Positions 1 through 8,746 of a DNA stretch of 64,000 nucleotides are shown one piece after another. The notes beneath the pieces were generated by a model that had not been told where the DNA came from, did not search any database, and saw only the letters and a program-made list of their open reading frames with translations. Origin of the DNA: Rhizobium rhododendri (lineage in GTDB: Bacteria > Pseudomonadota > Alphaproteobacteria > Rhizobiales > Rhizobiaceae). The position numbers were made by a program, and so were the translations under genes. Location of the stretch: positions 248,001 to 312,000 of the forward strand of contig NZ_CP117268.1 in the NCBI RefSeq assembly GCF_007000325.2. Reading direction: 5' to 3'. Every line of letters starts with the position of its first letter. Within the stretch, counting starts at the first letter, position 1.

Positions 1-876
1 CTTGGCTATGAAGTCGGTGAGGTGCGGAACGTAGTCTTCTGCTCCGGCACCGCCATTCGCCATCGCCACGGCGAATGAGTTCTTCACCGCGCTCGACATT
101 GTGGTGGTGACTGTCGCCGCATTTGCCATCGATTCCACGTAGCGCATGTCTTTGTAGGCATTGCTGAGGGTGAACTTGTGGGCTTCGCGGTTGCCTTCCA
201 GAGCATAGCCCATGAAAGTCTGATAGAAGCCGCAATCCATGCGTCCGCCGCGGATCACCTGGTCGAATGTTTCTATGGAGATGCCAACTTTTTTCGACAG
301 CGCCAGGGCCTCGGAATAGAGCGCGGCATAGCCGAGCGAGATGAAATTGTTCAGGAGCTTCATCCGATGGCCGTCGGCGACGCCGCCGATGTGGACGATC
401 TTGCCCGCCCATGTCGAGATCACCGGCTTGATGCGCTCAAAAACCGCCGCATCGGCGCCGACCATGCAATCGAGAGTACCCGCCCACGCTTCTTTCGGCG
501 TGCGGCTCAAGGGGGCGTCGGCGTAGAGAACGCCGATCTCGGCCATCTCTGCGGCCAGCGTCTGTGTCACCGTGGGCTCGCCGGTCGAGCAATCGACGAT
601 AACGGTCCCTGCGGCAAGGCCCGGTTTCATGGCCGCGACGGCAGCGGCAACTTCCGGCGAGCCGGTCAGGCAAAGAAAGACGATGGTGGAGTGACGGGCC
701 AGTTCATCGAGAGACTTTGCCTCGGTGGCTCCCCTTGAAACCAGATCGTCGACCGGCACCCGGTTTCGATGGGCGACGACCTGCAGCGCGTAGCCCTTTT
801 CAACGATATTCTTTGCCATGCCATGGCCCATCAGCCCGGTGCCGACAAACCCGATGGTCTCAGTGGTATTGCTCAT
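1..876 (-). CDS. NAD(P)-dependent 3-hydroxyisobutyrate dehydrogenase-family oxidoreductase (3' end outside window)
   Basis: This beta-hydroxyacid dehydrogenase begins at ATG 876-874 and runs 292 codons to the window edge without a stop, so its C-terminus is missing. The N-terminus (MSNTTETIGFVGTGLMGHGM) carries the GxGxMG dinucleotide-binding loop. The substrate loop follows at DAPLSRTPKEA, and the catalytic lysine motif is at GGVGDGHRMKLLNNF. Family members oxidise or reduce small 3-hydroxy acids such as tartronate semialdehyde or tetronates. It lies 33 bp downstream of otnC on the same strand, so it is probably the third gene of the otnK-otnC operon. It is a paralogue of ltnD (3086-4000), which is the better candidate for L-threonate dehydrogenase; the exact substrate here is unknown. 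Confidence 0.85.
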   Translation of the reverse strand, partial: MSNTTETIGFVGTGLMGHGMAKNIVEKGYALQVVAHRNRVPVDDLVSRGATEAKSLDELARHSTIVFLCLTGSPEVAAAVAAMKPGLAAGTVIVDCSTGEPTVTQTLAAEMAEIGVLYADAPLSRTPKEAWAGTLDCMVGADAAVFERIKPVISTWAGKIVHIGGVADGHRMKLLNNFISLGYAALYSEALALSKKVGISIETFDQVIRGGRMDCGFYQTFMGYALEGNREAHKFTLSNAYKDMRYVESMANAATVTTTMSSAVKNSFAVAMANGGAGAEDYVPHLTDFIAK

Positions 877-909
877 TTTACTCTCTCCCTGAACGTAAAT
901 GGTCGGCGA

Positions 910-1551
910 TCATGACAAATTGAATTTGCTGCGCAGCTCGTCTATCTGCTGCGGCGTCAGCGCGCGCAACACGTGGTTTTGCAGCATCAGGAACAGCTTG
1001 GCTGTTTCCTCAAGCTCCTCGGTGGCATACTGGGCGTTGGCAAGCGAAGTTCCGGCGACGACAGGACCGTGATTTGCCAGAAGCACCGCGTGATGCTTGC
1101 CGGCCAGCGCCTTTACGGCGTGCGCCAATTCCGGATCTCCCGGCGCGAAATAGGGCACCAGCGGCAAGCGGCCGATGCGCATCACATAATATGCCGTCAG
1201 CGCTGGAAGCACATCGTTGGGATCGACGTCGGCAAGGATGCTGACGGCTGTGGCATGGCTCGAATGCAGGTGGACGACGGCTGCCGCTTCTGACCGTTCA
1301 TCATACATTGAAAAATGCAAGAAGGCCTCCTTGGTCGGCTTGTCTCCCGACAAGAGCTGGCCGGATGCGTCGAAATGTGAAAGCCGATCTGGCTCGAGGT
1401 TTCCCAGCGAGGCGTTCGTCGGCGTCATCAACCATCCGCCATCGGCAAGGCGCACCGAGATGTTTCCGCTTGAGCCGGCTGTCAGGCCGCGATTGAACAG
1501 CGAGGCGCCGACGCGGCAGATTTCGTCGCGCGCTTTGTTGATCTCACGCAT
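910..1551 (-). CDS. otnC: 3-oxo-tetronate 4-phosphate decarboxylase (class II aldolase family)
   Basis: The product is 213 aa, the usual size for class II aldolase/adducin proteins. The metal-binding histidines are visible in VVHLHSSHA and in the C-terminal LLANHGPVV motif, and TAGSSGNIS is the N-terminal substrate loop. OtnC decarboxylates 3-oxo-tetronate 4-phosphate to dihydroxyacetone phosphate, the last step of the threonate/erythronate route. It overlaps the end of otnK by 8 bp, which indicates translational coupling. The otnK, otnI and ltnD homologues nearby make this specific assignment much stronger than the family match alone. Confidence 0.88.
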   Translation of the reverse strand: MREINKARDEICRVGASLFNRGLTAGSSGNISVRLADGGWLMTPTNASLGNLEPDRLSHFDASGQLLSGDKPTKEAFLHFSMYDERSEAAAVVHLHSSHATAVSILADVDPNDVLPALTAYYVMRIGRLPLVPYFAPGDPELAHAVKALAGKHHAVLLANHGPVVAGTSLANAQYATEELEETAKLFLMLQNHVLRALTPQQIDELRSKFNLS

Positions 1552-2827
1552 TCCCGTGCTCCGCTCGTAACAGATGCCAAGCCTTCAGAAAGAAATCCTC
1601 GGCACCGAAGTTTCCCGATTTCAGCGCCAATGCCAAGTCCGGGCCGTTGATGCTGCGGGTCCAGGGGACGCCGGGATCGATCTCCGGCCCGATCTCGAGC
1701 ATCGCCACCTGCAGCCCAGCAACGATAGCACCGGATGTTTCGCCACCGGCAACCAGAAACTTCGTAAATCCTCTGTTCTTCAAATGGTTTGCGACTTCGG
1801 CCAGCGTCGTTTCGACCAATGCGCCGGACTGGTGCCTGCCCATCGATGCCTGAATGTCTGCAAGGGCGGCCGGATCTGCGCTCGAATAGATAAGCACCGG
1901 CGCAGAGCTGTCCTGCGCAAGAGCCCAGTCTGCTATCTCCGAAGCCGTCTGCCTCCCGTCCGAAATTGCGTTTACATCGAGCGCTAGCGTCGGCATGCCG
2001 CTGTGTCGCGCCGCCTCGATCTGGCCGCGGGTTGCGACCGAGCAGGATCCTGCCAGAATGGCTGCCCGACCCGCTGGCGCCGCCATTTGCACTTGTTCCT
2101 GCCGGCGTGCGACGCGGCCCTTGGTAACGAGATCTTCCGCAAGGCCCAAGCCGATGCCTGAGCCGCCTGTTACAAGCCGCATCTCCGCACACGCTTGTCC
2201 GATGGCATGCAGATCGGTGTCTGCAAGGGTGTCCACGATCACGATCCGGCGCCCGGCTGCTTTTTCTGCTGCGAAGGCCCCTGATATCGCGTCCTGTCCG
2301 GACCTTACGATATTGATATCGACCAGTCCTACGGCCAGCGACGTCTGACGGCCCAACACCCGCACGATATTTGCATCGGTCATCGGGTTCAGCGGATGAT
2401 CTTTCAGGGGGCTGTCCGACAGCAGCTGATCTCCGACGAACAGGTGGCCTTTGTAAACGGTCCGGCCCGCTGCCGGAAAAGATGGACAGGCGATTGTGAA
2501 ATCGACATCGAGGAGCGTCATCAGCGCTTCGGTGACCGGCCCGATATTACCCTCGTCCGTGCTGTCGAAGGTCGAGCAGTATTTGAATAGAAACTTTTCC
2601 GCCCCCGCAGCAAGCAGGGCCCGGGCTGCGGCGCAAGACATATCAACCGCCTCATCGGCTGGAATCGATCGTGACTTCAGGGCAACAACGACAGCATCGG
2701 CATCGGCGAACTTTTCACCCGGCGCGGGTACGCCGATGCGCTGCACCGTTCGCAGACCCGCGCGCGAAAGCATCAGGCAGAGATCGGTAGCGCCGGTAAT
2801 GTCGTCCGCAATTGCGCCTATCAGCAC
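1544..2827 (-). CDS. otnK: 3-oxo-tetronate kinase (four-carbon acid sugar kinase, DUF1537)
   Basis: At 427 aa the product matches the four-carbon acid sugar kinase family. The N-terminal substrate domain starts MLIGAIADDITGATDL, with the typical IADDxTGA motif. The C-terminal nucleotide-binding domain contains LVAGGETSGAIV, with the GGETS glycine motif. The enzyme phosphorylates 3-oxo-tetronate at C4 to give the OtnC substrate. It is the first gene of a leftward operon (otnK, otnC, HIBADH-like gene), divergent from ltnD across a 258-bp control region holding a palindromic operator. The start ATG at 2827-2825 agrees with the conserved N-terminus of the family. Confidence 0.9.
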   Translation of the reverse strand: MLIGAIADDITGATDLCLMLSRAGLRTVQRIGVPAPGEKFADADAVVVALKSRSIPADEAVDMSCAAARALLAAGAEKFLFKYCSTFDSTDEGNIGPVTEALMTLLDVDFTIACPSFPAAGRTVYKGHLFVGDQLLSDSPLKDHPLNPMTDANIVRVLGRQTSLAVGLVDINIVRSGQDAISGAFAAEKAAGRRIVIVDTLADTDLHAIGQACAEMRLVTGGSGIGLGLAEDLVTKGRVARRQEQVQMAAPAGRAAILAGSCSVATRGQIEAARHSGMPTLALDVNAISDGRQTASEIADWALAQDSSAPVLIYSSADPAALADIQASMGRHQSGALVETTLAEVANHLKNRGFTKFLVAGGETSGAIVAGLQVAMLEIGPEIDPGVPWTRSINGPDLALALKSGNFGAEDFFLKAWHLLRAEHGNA

Positions 2828-2994
2828 GTTCGTTCCTCATTTTTCCAGCCGGTATGCTGCCCCCAGGGTGTAAGCGAGGATACATCCGACGGTAGCATCG
2901 AATTTCCTCCGCGCCGTCCCTTTCGCGCTCGACCCTGTTGTTGCTTCAGCGCAAAAAGCCCTTGCATTGCTTTTCCGACGCGCGCTAACTGTGT

Positions 2995-3014
2995 TTATGG
3001 CAACGCTATCATTT
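2995..3014. promoter_or_regulatory. Probable LacI-family operator between otnK and ltnD
   Basis: The site TTATGGCAACGCTATCATTT matches the perfect palindrome at 4971-4990 in 15 of 20 positions, including nine of ten in the left half. It lies in the 258-bp divergent region between otnK and ltnD, so one site could control both transcripts. The likely ligand-responsive binder is the LacI-family protein encoded at 9735-10784. The match is seen in the sequence; binding is inferred. Confidence 0.55.
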
Positions 3015-3085
3015 GAATTTGACGAGCACAAGCGCGTGTTTAATCCTGCGGTATCGGCCGCACTCCATTCGGCAAGGAAGCTCAG

Positions 3086-4000
3086 ATGACGACAAAACCT
3101 CAACAGACTGCCTGCGTGATCGGGTTGGGATCCATGGGGTTCGGGATAGCGGCCTCTCTTCTTCGCGGCGGCTTCGATGTCGTCGGCTGCGATGTCAGTG
3201 TGGACGCGATGGCGCGGTTCGAGGCGCTCGGCGGCAGGGTTGCAGGACTGCCGATCGATGCCGGGCGGGACGCGCAGATCGTGATTTCGGTCGTGGTCAA
3301 CGCGGCGCAGACCGATGCCGTCCTATTCGGTGAGAATGGCGCGGTGACCGAAATGGGCAAGCGCGGCACCGTTTTGTCTTGTGCCACCATGTCGCCGGAG
3401 GCTGCGCGGGATTTTGAGCGTCGCGCCCAAGCTCTTGATTTACTTTACATCGATGCCCCGATCAGCGGCGGCGCCATGCGTGCTGCCGCTGGTGAGCTGA
3501 CGATCATGGCATCCGGTGCGCCAGAGGCCTTCGCCTCGGCACGTGCTGCCCTCGATTGCATTGCCACCAAGGTCTACGAACTCGGCGAGGCCGCAGGGGT
3601 CGGTGCAGCATTCAAGATCGTCAACCAGTTGCTGGCCGGCGTGCATATCGCCGCTGCCTGCGAGGCCGTGACCTTCGCGAAGGCCATGGACCTGGATATT
3701 GCCAAGGTTTACGAGGTGATCTCGGCCTCCGCCGGCAATTCCTGGATGTTCGAGAACAGGGTTCCGCATATCCTGGAGGGCGATTACCGTCCGCGCAGTG
3801 CTGTCGATATCTTCACCAAGGATCTCGGCATCGTCTCGGATATCGCCCGCAATCTCAAATTTCCCACGCCCATAGCATCGACTGCCCTGCAGATGTTCGT
3901 CATGACGGCTGCCGCCGGCATGGGGCGCGACGACGATGCATCGATCGCGCGTATGATCGCGAACCTAACGGGGCTCGATCTTCCAGGGCTGGAGGCCTGA
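3086..4000 (+). CDS. ltnD: L-threonate 2-dehydrogenase (HIBADH family)
   Basis: The 304-aa product shows the NAD-binding loop VIGLGSMGFGIA, the substrate loop DAPISGGAMRAA, and the catalytic-lysine helix GAAFKIVNQLLAGVHIAA. The stretches NSWMFENRVPHI, AVDIFTKDLGIV and VVNAAQTDAVLFGE closely resemble characterised LtnD enzymes. LtnD oxidises L-threonate to 2-oxo-tetronate with NAD. It is followed 1 bp later by otnI, so the two are an operon. The start ATG at 3086 sits after a weak AAGGAAGCTC-type ribosome site. The presence of otnI, otnK and otnC supports the assignment, although D-erythronate or another C4 acid cannot be excluded. Confidence 0.88.
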   Translation: MTTKPQQTACVIGLGSMGFGIAASLLRGGFDVVGCDVSVDAMARFEALGGRVAGLPIDAGRDAQIVISVVVNAAQTDAVLFGENGAVTEMGKRGTVLSCATMSPEAARDFERRAQALDLLYIDAPISGGAMRAAAGELTIMASGAPEAFASARAALDCIATKVYELGEAAGVGAAFKIVNQLLAGVHIAAACEAVTFAKAMDLDIAKVYEVISASAGNSWMFENRVPHILEGDYRPRSAVDIFTKDLGIVSDIARNLKFPTPIASTALQMFVMTAAAGMGRDDDASIARMIANLTGLDLPGLEA

Positions 4001-4001
4001 T

Positions 4002-4775
4002 ATGCCACGTTTTGCGGCCAATTTGACCATGATGTTCACAGAAGTCGGCTTCCTCGACAGGTTCGCTGCTGCTGCTGCGGCCGGATTCGATGCGGTGGAG
4101 TATCTGTTCCCATACGATTTCGACCCAGCCGATGTCGCCGAGCGATTGCATCGACTCAAGCTCTCGCAAGCGCTTTTCAATTTGCCGCCGGGCGATTGGG
4201 CATCGGGCGAGAGAGGTCTCGCAGCGCTGCCAGAGCGGAAAGATGAATTCCGCGCGTCTGTCGAGACAGCGCTCAGATATGCTGCGGCAACAGGCGTGAA
4301 GCGGTTGCACGTGATGAGCGGTCTGGCCGAGCGGTCGGACCCGGCCGCCGTCGCCGCGTATCGCCAGTCAATCGCCTACGCATGCGACAAGGCGGGCGAG
4401 ACCGGGCTGGATATTGTTCTGGAGCCGATCAATGGGCGCGACATGCCCGGATATTTCCTCAATAATTTCAATTTCGCAGCGGATTTGATCGCAGATCTTG
4501 GCTATCCAAACCTGAAATTACAGTTCGATATCTACCATCGCCAGATCATCCATGGCGATGTGCTCTCTGGGCTGCGAACGATGATGCCCATCATAGGCCA
4601 CGTTCAGATCGCATCGGTACCCCTCCGCCACGAGCCTGGAACGGGAGAGCTCGATGACTTTACCGTCCTGCGTGAACTCGATCGGCTGGGATATGACGGT
4701 TTTGTCGGCTGCGAGTACCGTCCGGCACGCGGCACGATCGAAGGCCTCGGATGGCTGGCGACCTTTCGCCAGTAG
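4002..4775 (+). CDS. otnI: 2-oxo-tetronate isomerase (hydroxypyruvate isomerase-like TIM barrel)
   Basis: The product is 257 aa, the family length for Hyi/OtnI sugar-phosphate-isomerase-like TIM barrels. It begins MPRFAANLTMMFTEVGFLDR, typical of hydroxypyruvate isomerases. Metal-binding acidic residues are visible in the segments VLEPINGRDMPG, LQFDIYHRQ and GCEYRPA. OtnI converts 2-oxo-tetronate to 3-oxo-tetronate, bridging LtnD and OtnK. It starts one base after the ltnD stop and ends before the 355-bp region holding two operator-like sites. Generic annotation would be hydroxypyruvate isomerase; the neighbours favour the tetronate role. Confidence 0.88.
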   Translation: MPRFAANLTMMFTEVGFLDRFAAAAAAGFDAVEYLFPYDFDPADVAERLHRLKLSQALFNLPPGDWASGERGLAALPERKDEFRASVETALRYAAATGVKRLHVMSGLAERSDPAAVAAYRQSIAYACDKAGETGLDIVLEPINGRDMPGYFLNNFNFAADLIADLGYPNLKLQFDIYHRQIIHGDVLSGLRTMMPIIGHVQIASVPLRHEPGTGELDDFTVLRELDRLGYDGFVGCEYRPARGTIEGLGWLATFRQ

Positions 4776-4804
4776 GGATGCAGTCAGTTAATAGCCGACA
4801 TGCT

Positions 4805-4824
4805 GATTAACAGCGCTGCCATTC
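4805..4824. promoter_or_regulatory. Secondary LacI-type operator
   Basis: The core CAGCGCTGCCATT repeats the right half and centre of the perfect palindrome at 4971-4990; 13 of 20 positions match overall. Its centre is 166 bp from the centre of the main site, close to 16 helical turns, which would suit DNA looping by a tetrameric LacI-family repressor (inference). Confidence 0.45.
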
Positions 4825-4970
4825 AACAGAGAAATTCTGTGCGTTTAATGCACTTGCAGACGCGGGGAATGACTGAGCACACTTCCATCTTGACCGCATA
4901 ACACTGATAAATTCGTTCCATCTTACATAAAATCGAAAACGAGCTTGACAGATGGCGGAATTGGCAGAAG

Positions 4971-4990
4971 TTATGGCAGCGCTGCCATAA
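4971..4990. promoter_or_regulatory. Main LacI-type operator, perfect 20-bp palindrome
   Basis: TTATGGCAGCGCTGCCATAA is a perfect inverted repeat. It begins 20 bp after a TTGACA hexamer at 4945-4950, so it would cover the -10 region of a promoter for the importer operon. The regulator is most likely the LacI-family protein at 9735-10784, because related sites occur only in front of the tetronate genes. Confidence 0.65.
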
Positions 4991-5130
4991 CATTTCAAGG
5001 TAGTCTTTGAATAGCTGGCCTTGCGTACCCCATCACCGCCGAAAGCATCTGGAGGTTGCGATCTGTGGTGACGATAGACAACGGATATGCTGACAGCTCA
5101 CGCGAGCAGCGGCGATAGGGAGGAGATTTC

Positions 5131-6141
5131 ATGTCCGGACTCGTCAATGACGAACCGTCGCCCCGTAACTCGTCATCGGGCTTTCTTGCCCAGTTGGCAA
5201 AATTGCGTCATGTGCGAGAGGTCAACGTGCTCGTCGCCCTCGTGGTCGTCGGCGCGCTCATCAGCCTGTACACGCCGTATTTCCTGACGACCAATAATCT
5301 GATGGGCGTATTTCGCGCATTCTCGCTGACGGCGATCATGAGCATCGGCATGGTTATGGTCATCATCACCGGCGGCATCGATCTATCGGTCGGCTCGGCA
5401 ATGGGTCTCGCCTCGCTGGTGACCGCCCTGTGCTTCGAAGCCGGTTTTTCGACCGGCGGCAGTGTCGCTGCCGGCCTTTCGGTCGGCGTGGCGTTCGGGT
5501 TTATCAATGGCGCACTGATCACCATGATCGGGCTGCCGCCATTCATCGCGACGCTTGGAACCCTCAGCATCGGGCGTGGCCTTATGTACATGATCACCCA
5601 CGGGGTTCCTGTCACGCCGACGCCGCCCGATGCTTTCTCCATTCTCGGCCAGGGCTATCTCGGCCCGGTGCCGGTGCCCGTCGTGATCATGCTGGTCCTC
5701 ATGGCAATATTCGCGCTGATCATGCGCCGCACGCGCTTCGGTCGGCATATCTACGCGACAGGTGGAAACGAAAATGCGGCGCGCCTGAGCGGTGTGAAGG
5801 TAGATCGGGTGAAACTGGCCGTCTACGTGCTGTCTTCAACCATCGCGGCGGCAGCCGGCGTCATTGCATTTTCCAGATACCTGTCCGCCGAACCTGCGTC
5901 CGGCTTTGGATCGGAGCTCGATGTGATCGCTGCTGCCGCAATCGGCGGAGCCAGCCTTGCCGGTGGGGTTGGCAGCGTCTCCGGGGCCGTCATCGGCGCA
6001 GCGCTTGTCGGCGTCATCGCCAATGGCGTTGTGCTGCTCAACATCAATACCTATGCCCAGCAGGCCATCACGGGCGGGGTGATCCTCATTGCCGTGAGCC
6101 TGGACGTTTTGAGAAATCGGCTCTCGGGAGGTCGCGGATAA
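5131..6141 (+). CDS. CUT2 (ribose-type) ABC transporter permease
   Basis: This 336-aa inner-membrane protein has about eight to ten hydrophobic segments and the RbsC-family motif ITGGIDLSVGSAMGLASLV near residue 90, plus AIGGASLAGGVGSVSGA near the C-terminus. Such permeases dimerise and work with a periplasmic binding protein and a double-domain ATPase; both are encoded next in the operon. The start ATG at 5131 follows GGGAGGAGA. Given the flanking tetronate enzymes and shared operator, the likely cargo is a four-carbon acid sugar or a precursor of it (inference). Confidence 0.9.
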   Translation: MSGLVNDEPSPRNSSSGFLAQLAKLRHVREVNVLVALVVVGALISLYTPYFLTTNNLMGVFRAFSLTAIMSIGMVMVIITGGIDLSVGSAMGLASLVTALCFEAGFSTGGSVAAGLSVGVAFGFINGALITMIGLPPFIATLGTLSIGRGLMYMITHGVPVTPTPPDAFSILGQGYLGPVPVPVVIMLVLMAIFALIMRRTRFGRHIYATGGNENAARLSGVKVDRVKLAVYVLSSTIAAAAGVIAFSRYLSAEPASGFGSELDVIAAAAIGGASLAGGVGSVSGAVIGAALVGVIANGVVLLNINTYAQQAITGGVILIAVSLDVLRNRLSGGRG

Positions 6142-6208
6142 CGCGGAGGCTGCAAGTTTCAATGGAGATCCCCGGCGGAGGACGTACGGGTGAGGAGGAG
6201 AAGGAAAG

Positions 6209-7135
6209 ATGAACGAGTTCAAAAAAGCAGTGTTTGCAGCATTGTTATCGATGACGGCGGTCGGCGGCGCGGTGGCTCAGGACATTACCATCGCTGTGGT
6301 GCCAAAAGTGGCGGTGCCGTTTTTCGACGACTGTAACAAGGGCGCGCAGGAAGCGGCCAAGGCTGCAGGAGTCGATTATCAGTGGGTTGTTCCGCAGAAC
6401 ACCCAAGGGTCGACACAGGTCAAAATCATAGAGGATCTCATTGCTCGCCACGTCAGCGGTATCGCCGTCTCGGTCAACGAACCGAAGTCGGTGGAGGGGA
6501 TCATCAAGCAGGCCATGGCGGCCGGCATCAAGGTCCTGACCTTCGATAGCGACAGCGCCAAGAGCGGCCGCAGCATGTATATCGGCACGATCAACAAGCA
6601 GGCGGGCGTCACCATGGGCAAATCCATGGGCGAAGCGCTCGGCGGCAAGGGCGAGGTTGCCATCGTCACCGGCCAGCTCGGCGCCTCCAATCTCAACGAG
6701 CGGATCGACGGCGTCAAGGAAGCGCTGAAGGCGTTTCCCGAGATCAAGGTTGTCGCTACCGAGGGCACCGAAGACGACCTCGCAAAGGCCGTCTCGGTGA
6801 CGGAGGCGTTGCTGCGCGGAAACCCCAAGCTGGCCGGCATTATCGGCGTCAGCCAAGTCGGCGGCCCCGCCGCTGCCAAGGTCCTGGCAGAGCAGGAATT
6901 CTCCGATCGCAAGGCGGGCGTTAAGGTCTACGCCTTCGACGACCTGCCCGACACGATCAAGGGTGTCAAAAACGGCTACATTGCCGGCATCATGGTCCAG
7001 CGTCCTGTCACCATGGGCAAGCTTGCCGTCGAGCACCTGGTCGCCCAGATCAAGGGTACGGAGACTGAAAGCAAGGATATCGACACCGGCGTGACTGTTG
7101 TCAACGCCTCCAATCTCGGCAGCTACACGAAGTAG
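6209..7135 (+). CDS. Periplasmic sugar-binding protein of the CUT2 importer
   Basis: The 308-aa product begins with a Sec signal peptide (MNEFKKAVFAALLSMTAVGG, cleavage probably after AVAQ). It continues as a type I periplasmic binding protein (Peripla_BP_4) from DITIAVVPKVAVPFFDDC. The hinge and pocket segments resemble RbsB, including LTFDSDSAKSGRSMYIGT and VYAFDDLPDTIKGVKNG. It captures the substrate for the permease encoded 67 bp upstream. The ribosome site AGGAGAAGGAAAG precedes ATG 6209. A perfect GC-rich hairpin lies 11 bp after the stop and probably raises its expression over the ATPase. Confidence 0.9.
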   Translation: MNEFKKAVFAALLSMTAVGGAVAQDITIAVVPKVAVPFFDDCNKGAQEAAKAAGVDYQWVVPQNTQGSTQVKIIEDLIARHVSGIAVSVNEPKSVEGIIKQAMAAGIKVLTFDSDSAKSGRSMYIGTINKQAGVTMGKSMGEALGGKGEVAIVTGQLGASNLNERIDGVKEALKAFPEIKVVATEGTEDDLAKAVSVTEALLRGNPKLAGIIGVSQVGGPAAAKVLAEQEFSDRKAGVKVYAFDDLPDTIKGVKNGYIAGIMVQRPVTMGKLAVEHLVAQIKGTETESKDIDTGVTVVNASNLGSYTK

Positions 7136-7146
7136 GCGTCAAGGCC

Positions 7147-7170
7147 GACGGCGCCGGAACCGGCGCCGTC
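7147..7170 (+). terminator. Intra-operon hairpin after the binding-protein gene
   Basis: GACGGCGCCGG (7147-7157) and CCGGCGCCGTC (7160-7170) form a perfect 11-bp inverted repeat around AA. There is no T-run, so it is more likely an mRNA-stabilising or attenuating stem than a full terminator. Such stems commonly keep binding-protein mRNA more abundant than the downstream ATPase mRNA. Confidence 0.6.
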
Positions 7171-7196
7171 GGCAGCATCCTGATGTGGAGATTATC

Positions 7197-8699
7197 ATGA
7201 CGCCTTTTCTCGAAATGCGCGGGATCTCGAAGACTTTTCCCGGTGTCCACGCACTCAAAAACGTCGATCTCTCGCTGAGCAGCGGCGAGGTCCATGTGCT
7301 CGCCGGAGAAAACGGCGCGGGAAAAAGTACCCTGATGAAGATCATGACGGGTGTCTACCGCGCCGATCCGGGCGGCTCGATCCGCGTCGAGGGGCATGAG
7401 GTGACGATCAGCGATCCGGTCCACGCACGGTCGCTGGGCATCAGCATCATCTATCAGGAGCTTGCGGTGGTGAATAATCTCACCGTGGCCGAAAACATTT
7501 TTCTGGCCCGCGAGCCTCTCGGCCCCGGCGGTCTCATCGATACGCGCAGGATGAATGCCGAAACACGGGCCGTCCTCGCCGAACTGGAGATGACCATCGA
7601 GCCGACGACGCGTGTCGGCAATCTCAGCATCGGCCAGAAACAGATGGTCGAGATCGCGCGGGCGATCTCGTATCGCTCGAAATTGATCATCATGGACGAG
7701 CCGACCGCATCGCTCAGCCATCACGAAGCGTCCACCCTGATGCGGATCGTCCGCAAGCTCGTCGCGCAGCAGATCGGTATCGTCTACATCTCGCATCGCA
7801 TGGACGAGATTTTCGAGATTGCCGACCGGGTCACGGTCTTGCGCGACGGCCAGACGGTCGATACGCGGCCGATTGCCGAAATGACCCGTGAGTTGCTGGT
7901 GCGCAAGATGGTCGATCGCGACCTGTCGCAACTGTTCGGCGAGCATCAGTCCTACGCCACATCCGACATCCTGCTTTCCGTCCGCGGACTGGGCCTGAAG
8001 AGCAGGACCGCGCATGGTGCCAAGGTGGAGGATATTTCTTTCGACCTGCACAAAGGCGAGATTTTGGGCTTCTTCGGGCTCGTCGGGTCCGGTCGTACGG
8101 AAATCATGGAGATGATCTTTGGCTGGCGTCCGCGCGTCGGCGATGTGATAATAGAAGGCGCGACAGTGACGATACGAGATCCCGCTGATGCCATCGATCT
8201 CGGTATCGGCTTCGTTTCTGAAGACCGAAAGGAACTTGGGCTCGTGCTCGGCATGTCGGTACGTGAAAATTTCAGTCTCACGCATCTGTCCGACTATTGT
8301 ACGCTGGATGTCGTCAACCAGAAGCGGGAGACCAGTGCCTGCGCTGCGTTCATCCGCTCTCTCGGTATCAAGACGCCGTCGACGGAGCAGAAGGTGCTGA
8401 ATCTTTCCGGGGGAAACCAGCAGAAGGTGGTCATCGCCAAATGGGTGGCGCGACATCCTCGTATCCTGATTGTCGACGAGCCAACGCGCGGCATCGACAT
8501 CGGTGCGAAATCCGAGGTTCACACGCTTCTCAACAGCCTTGCAAAGCAGGGGATTGCAATCATCGTCGTCTCCTCCGACTTGCCAGAGATCCTGGCCATC
8601 AGCGACCGAATCGTCGTGCTGAAGGAGGGCCGCATCACCGGCAAGATCGAGCGCAGCGAGGCGACGCAGGAGCGCATCATGCTCGCCGCGACAGCTTGA
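7197..8699 (+). CDS. CUT2 ABC transporter ATP-binding protein (RbsA-type, two nucleotide-binding domains)
   Basis: Starting at ATG 7197 gives 500 aa, the normal RbsA/XylG length; an upstream extension would run through the hairpin and is unlikely. The first domain has Walker A GENGAGKST, signature LSIGQKQ and Walker B LIIMDEPTAS. The second has the degenerate GLVGSGRTE loop, LSGGNQQK and ILIVDEPTRGIDIGAK. It powers the importer formed with the products of 5131-6141 and 6209-7135. Asymmetric nucleotide-binding domains of this kind are normal for CUT2 systems. An epimerase-like gene follows after 47 bp on the same strand. Confidence 0.93.
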   Translation: MTPFLEMRGISKTFPGVHALKNVDLSLSSGEVHVLAGENGAGKSTLMKIMTGVYRADPGGSIRVEGHEVTISDPVHARSLGISIIYQELAVVNNLTVAENIFLAREPLGPGGLIDTRRMNAETRAVLAELEMTIEPTTRVGNLSIGQKQMVEIARAISYRSKLIIMDEPTASLSHHEASTLMRIVRKLVAQQIGIVYISHRMDEIFEIADRVTVLRDGQTVDTRPIAEMTRELLVRKMVDRDLSQLFGEHQSYATSDILLSVRGLGLKSRTAHGAKVEDISFDLHKGEILGFFGLVGSGRTEIMEMIFGWRPRVGDVIIEGATVTIRDPADAIDLGIGFVSEDRKELGLVLGMSVRENFSLTHLSDYCTLDVVNQKRETSACAAFIRSLGIKTPSTEQKVLNLSGGNQQKVVIAKWVARHPRILIVDEPTRGIDIGAKSEVHTLLNSLAKQGIAIIVVSSDLPEILAISDRIVVLKEGRITGKIERSEATQERIMLAATA

Positions 8700-8746
8700 C
8701 GAATTGGTTTCGGCGCACATTGTTCAACGAAAAGGAGATCTACAAA

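Larger units (their letters stand above)
4776..5130. promoter_or_regulatory. Control region of the tetronate importer operon
   Basis: This 355-bp gap separates otnI from the importer permease gene. It holds two related palindromes (4805-4824 and 4971-4990) and a -35-like TTGACA at 4945-4950 just upstream of the second. A good ribosome site (GGGAGGAGA) precedes the permease ATG at 5131. No gene-like reading frame is evident. Confidence 0.6.

Noticed and set aside
5430..6212. 260-codon open frame overlapping the CUT2 permease gene in another frame
   Set aside because: The product is Arg/His-rich shadow translation; the permease frame has clear RbsC motifs.
7101..8720. 539-codon open frame on the minus strand opposite the RbsA-type ATPase gene
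   Set aside because: It is a GC-rich antisense shadow; the plus strand encodes an intact ABC ATPase with all motifs, and the antisense product has no family features.
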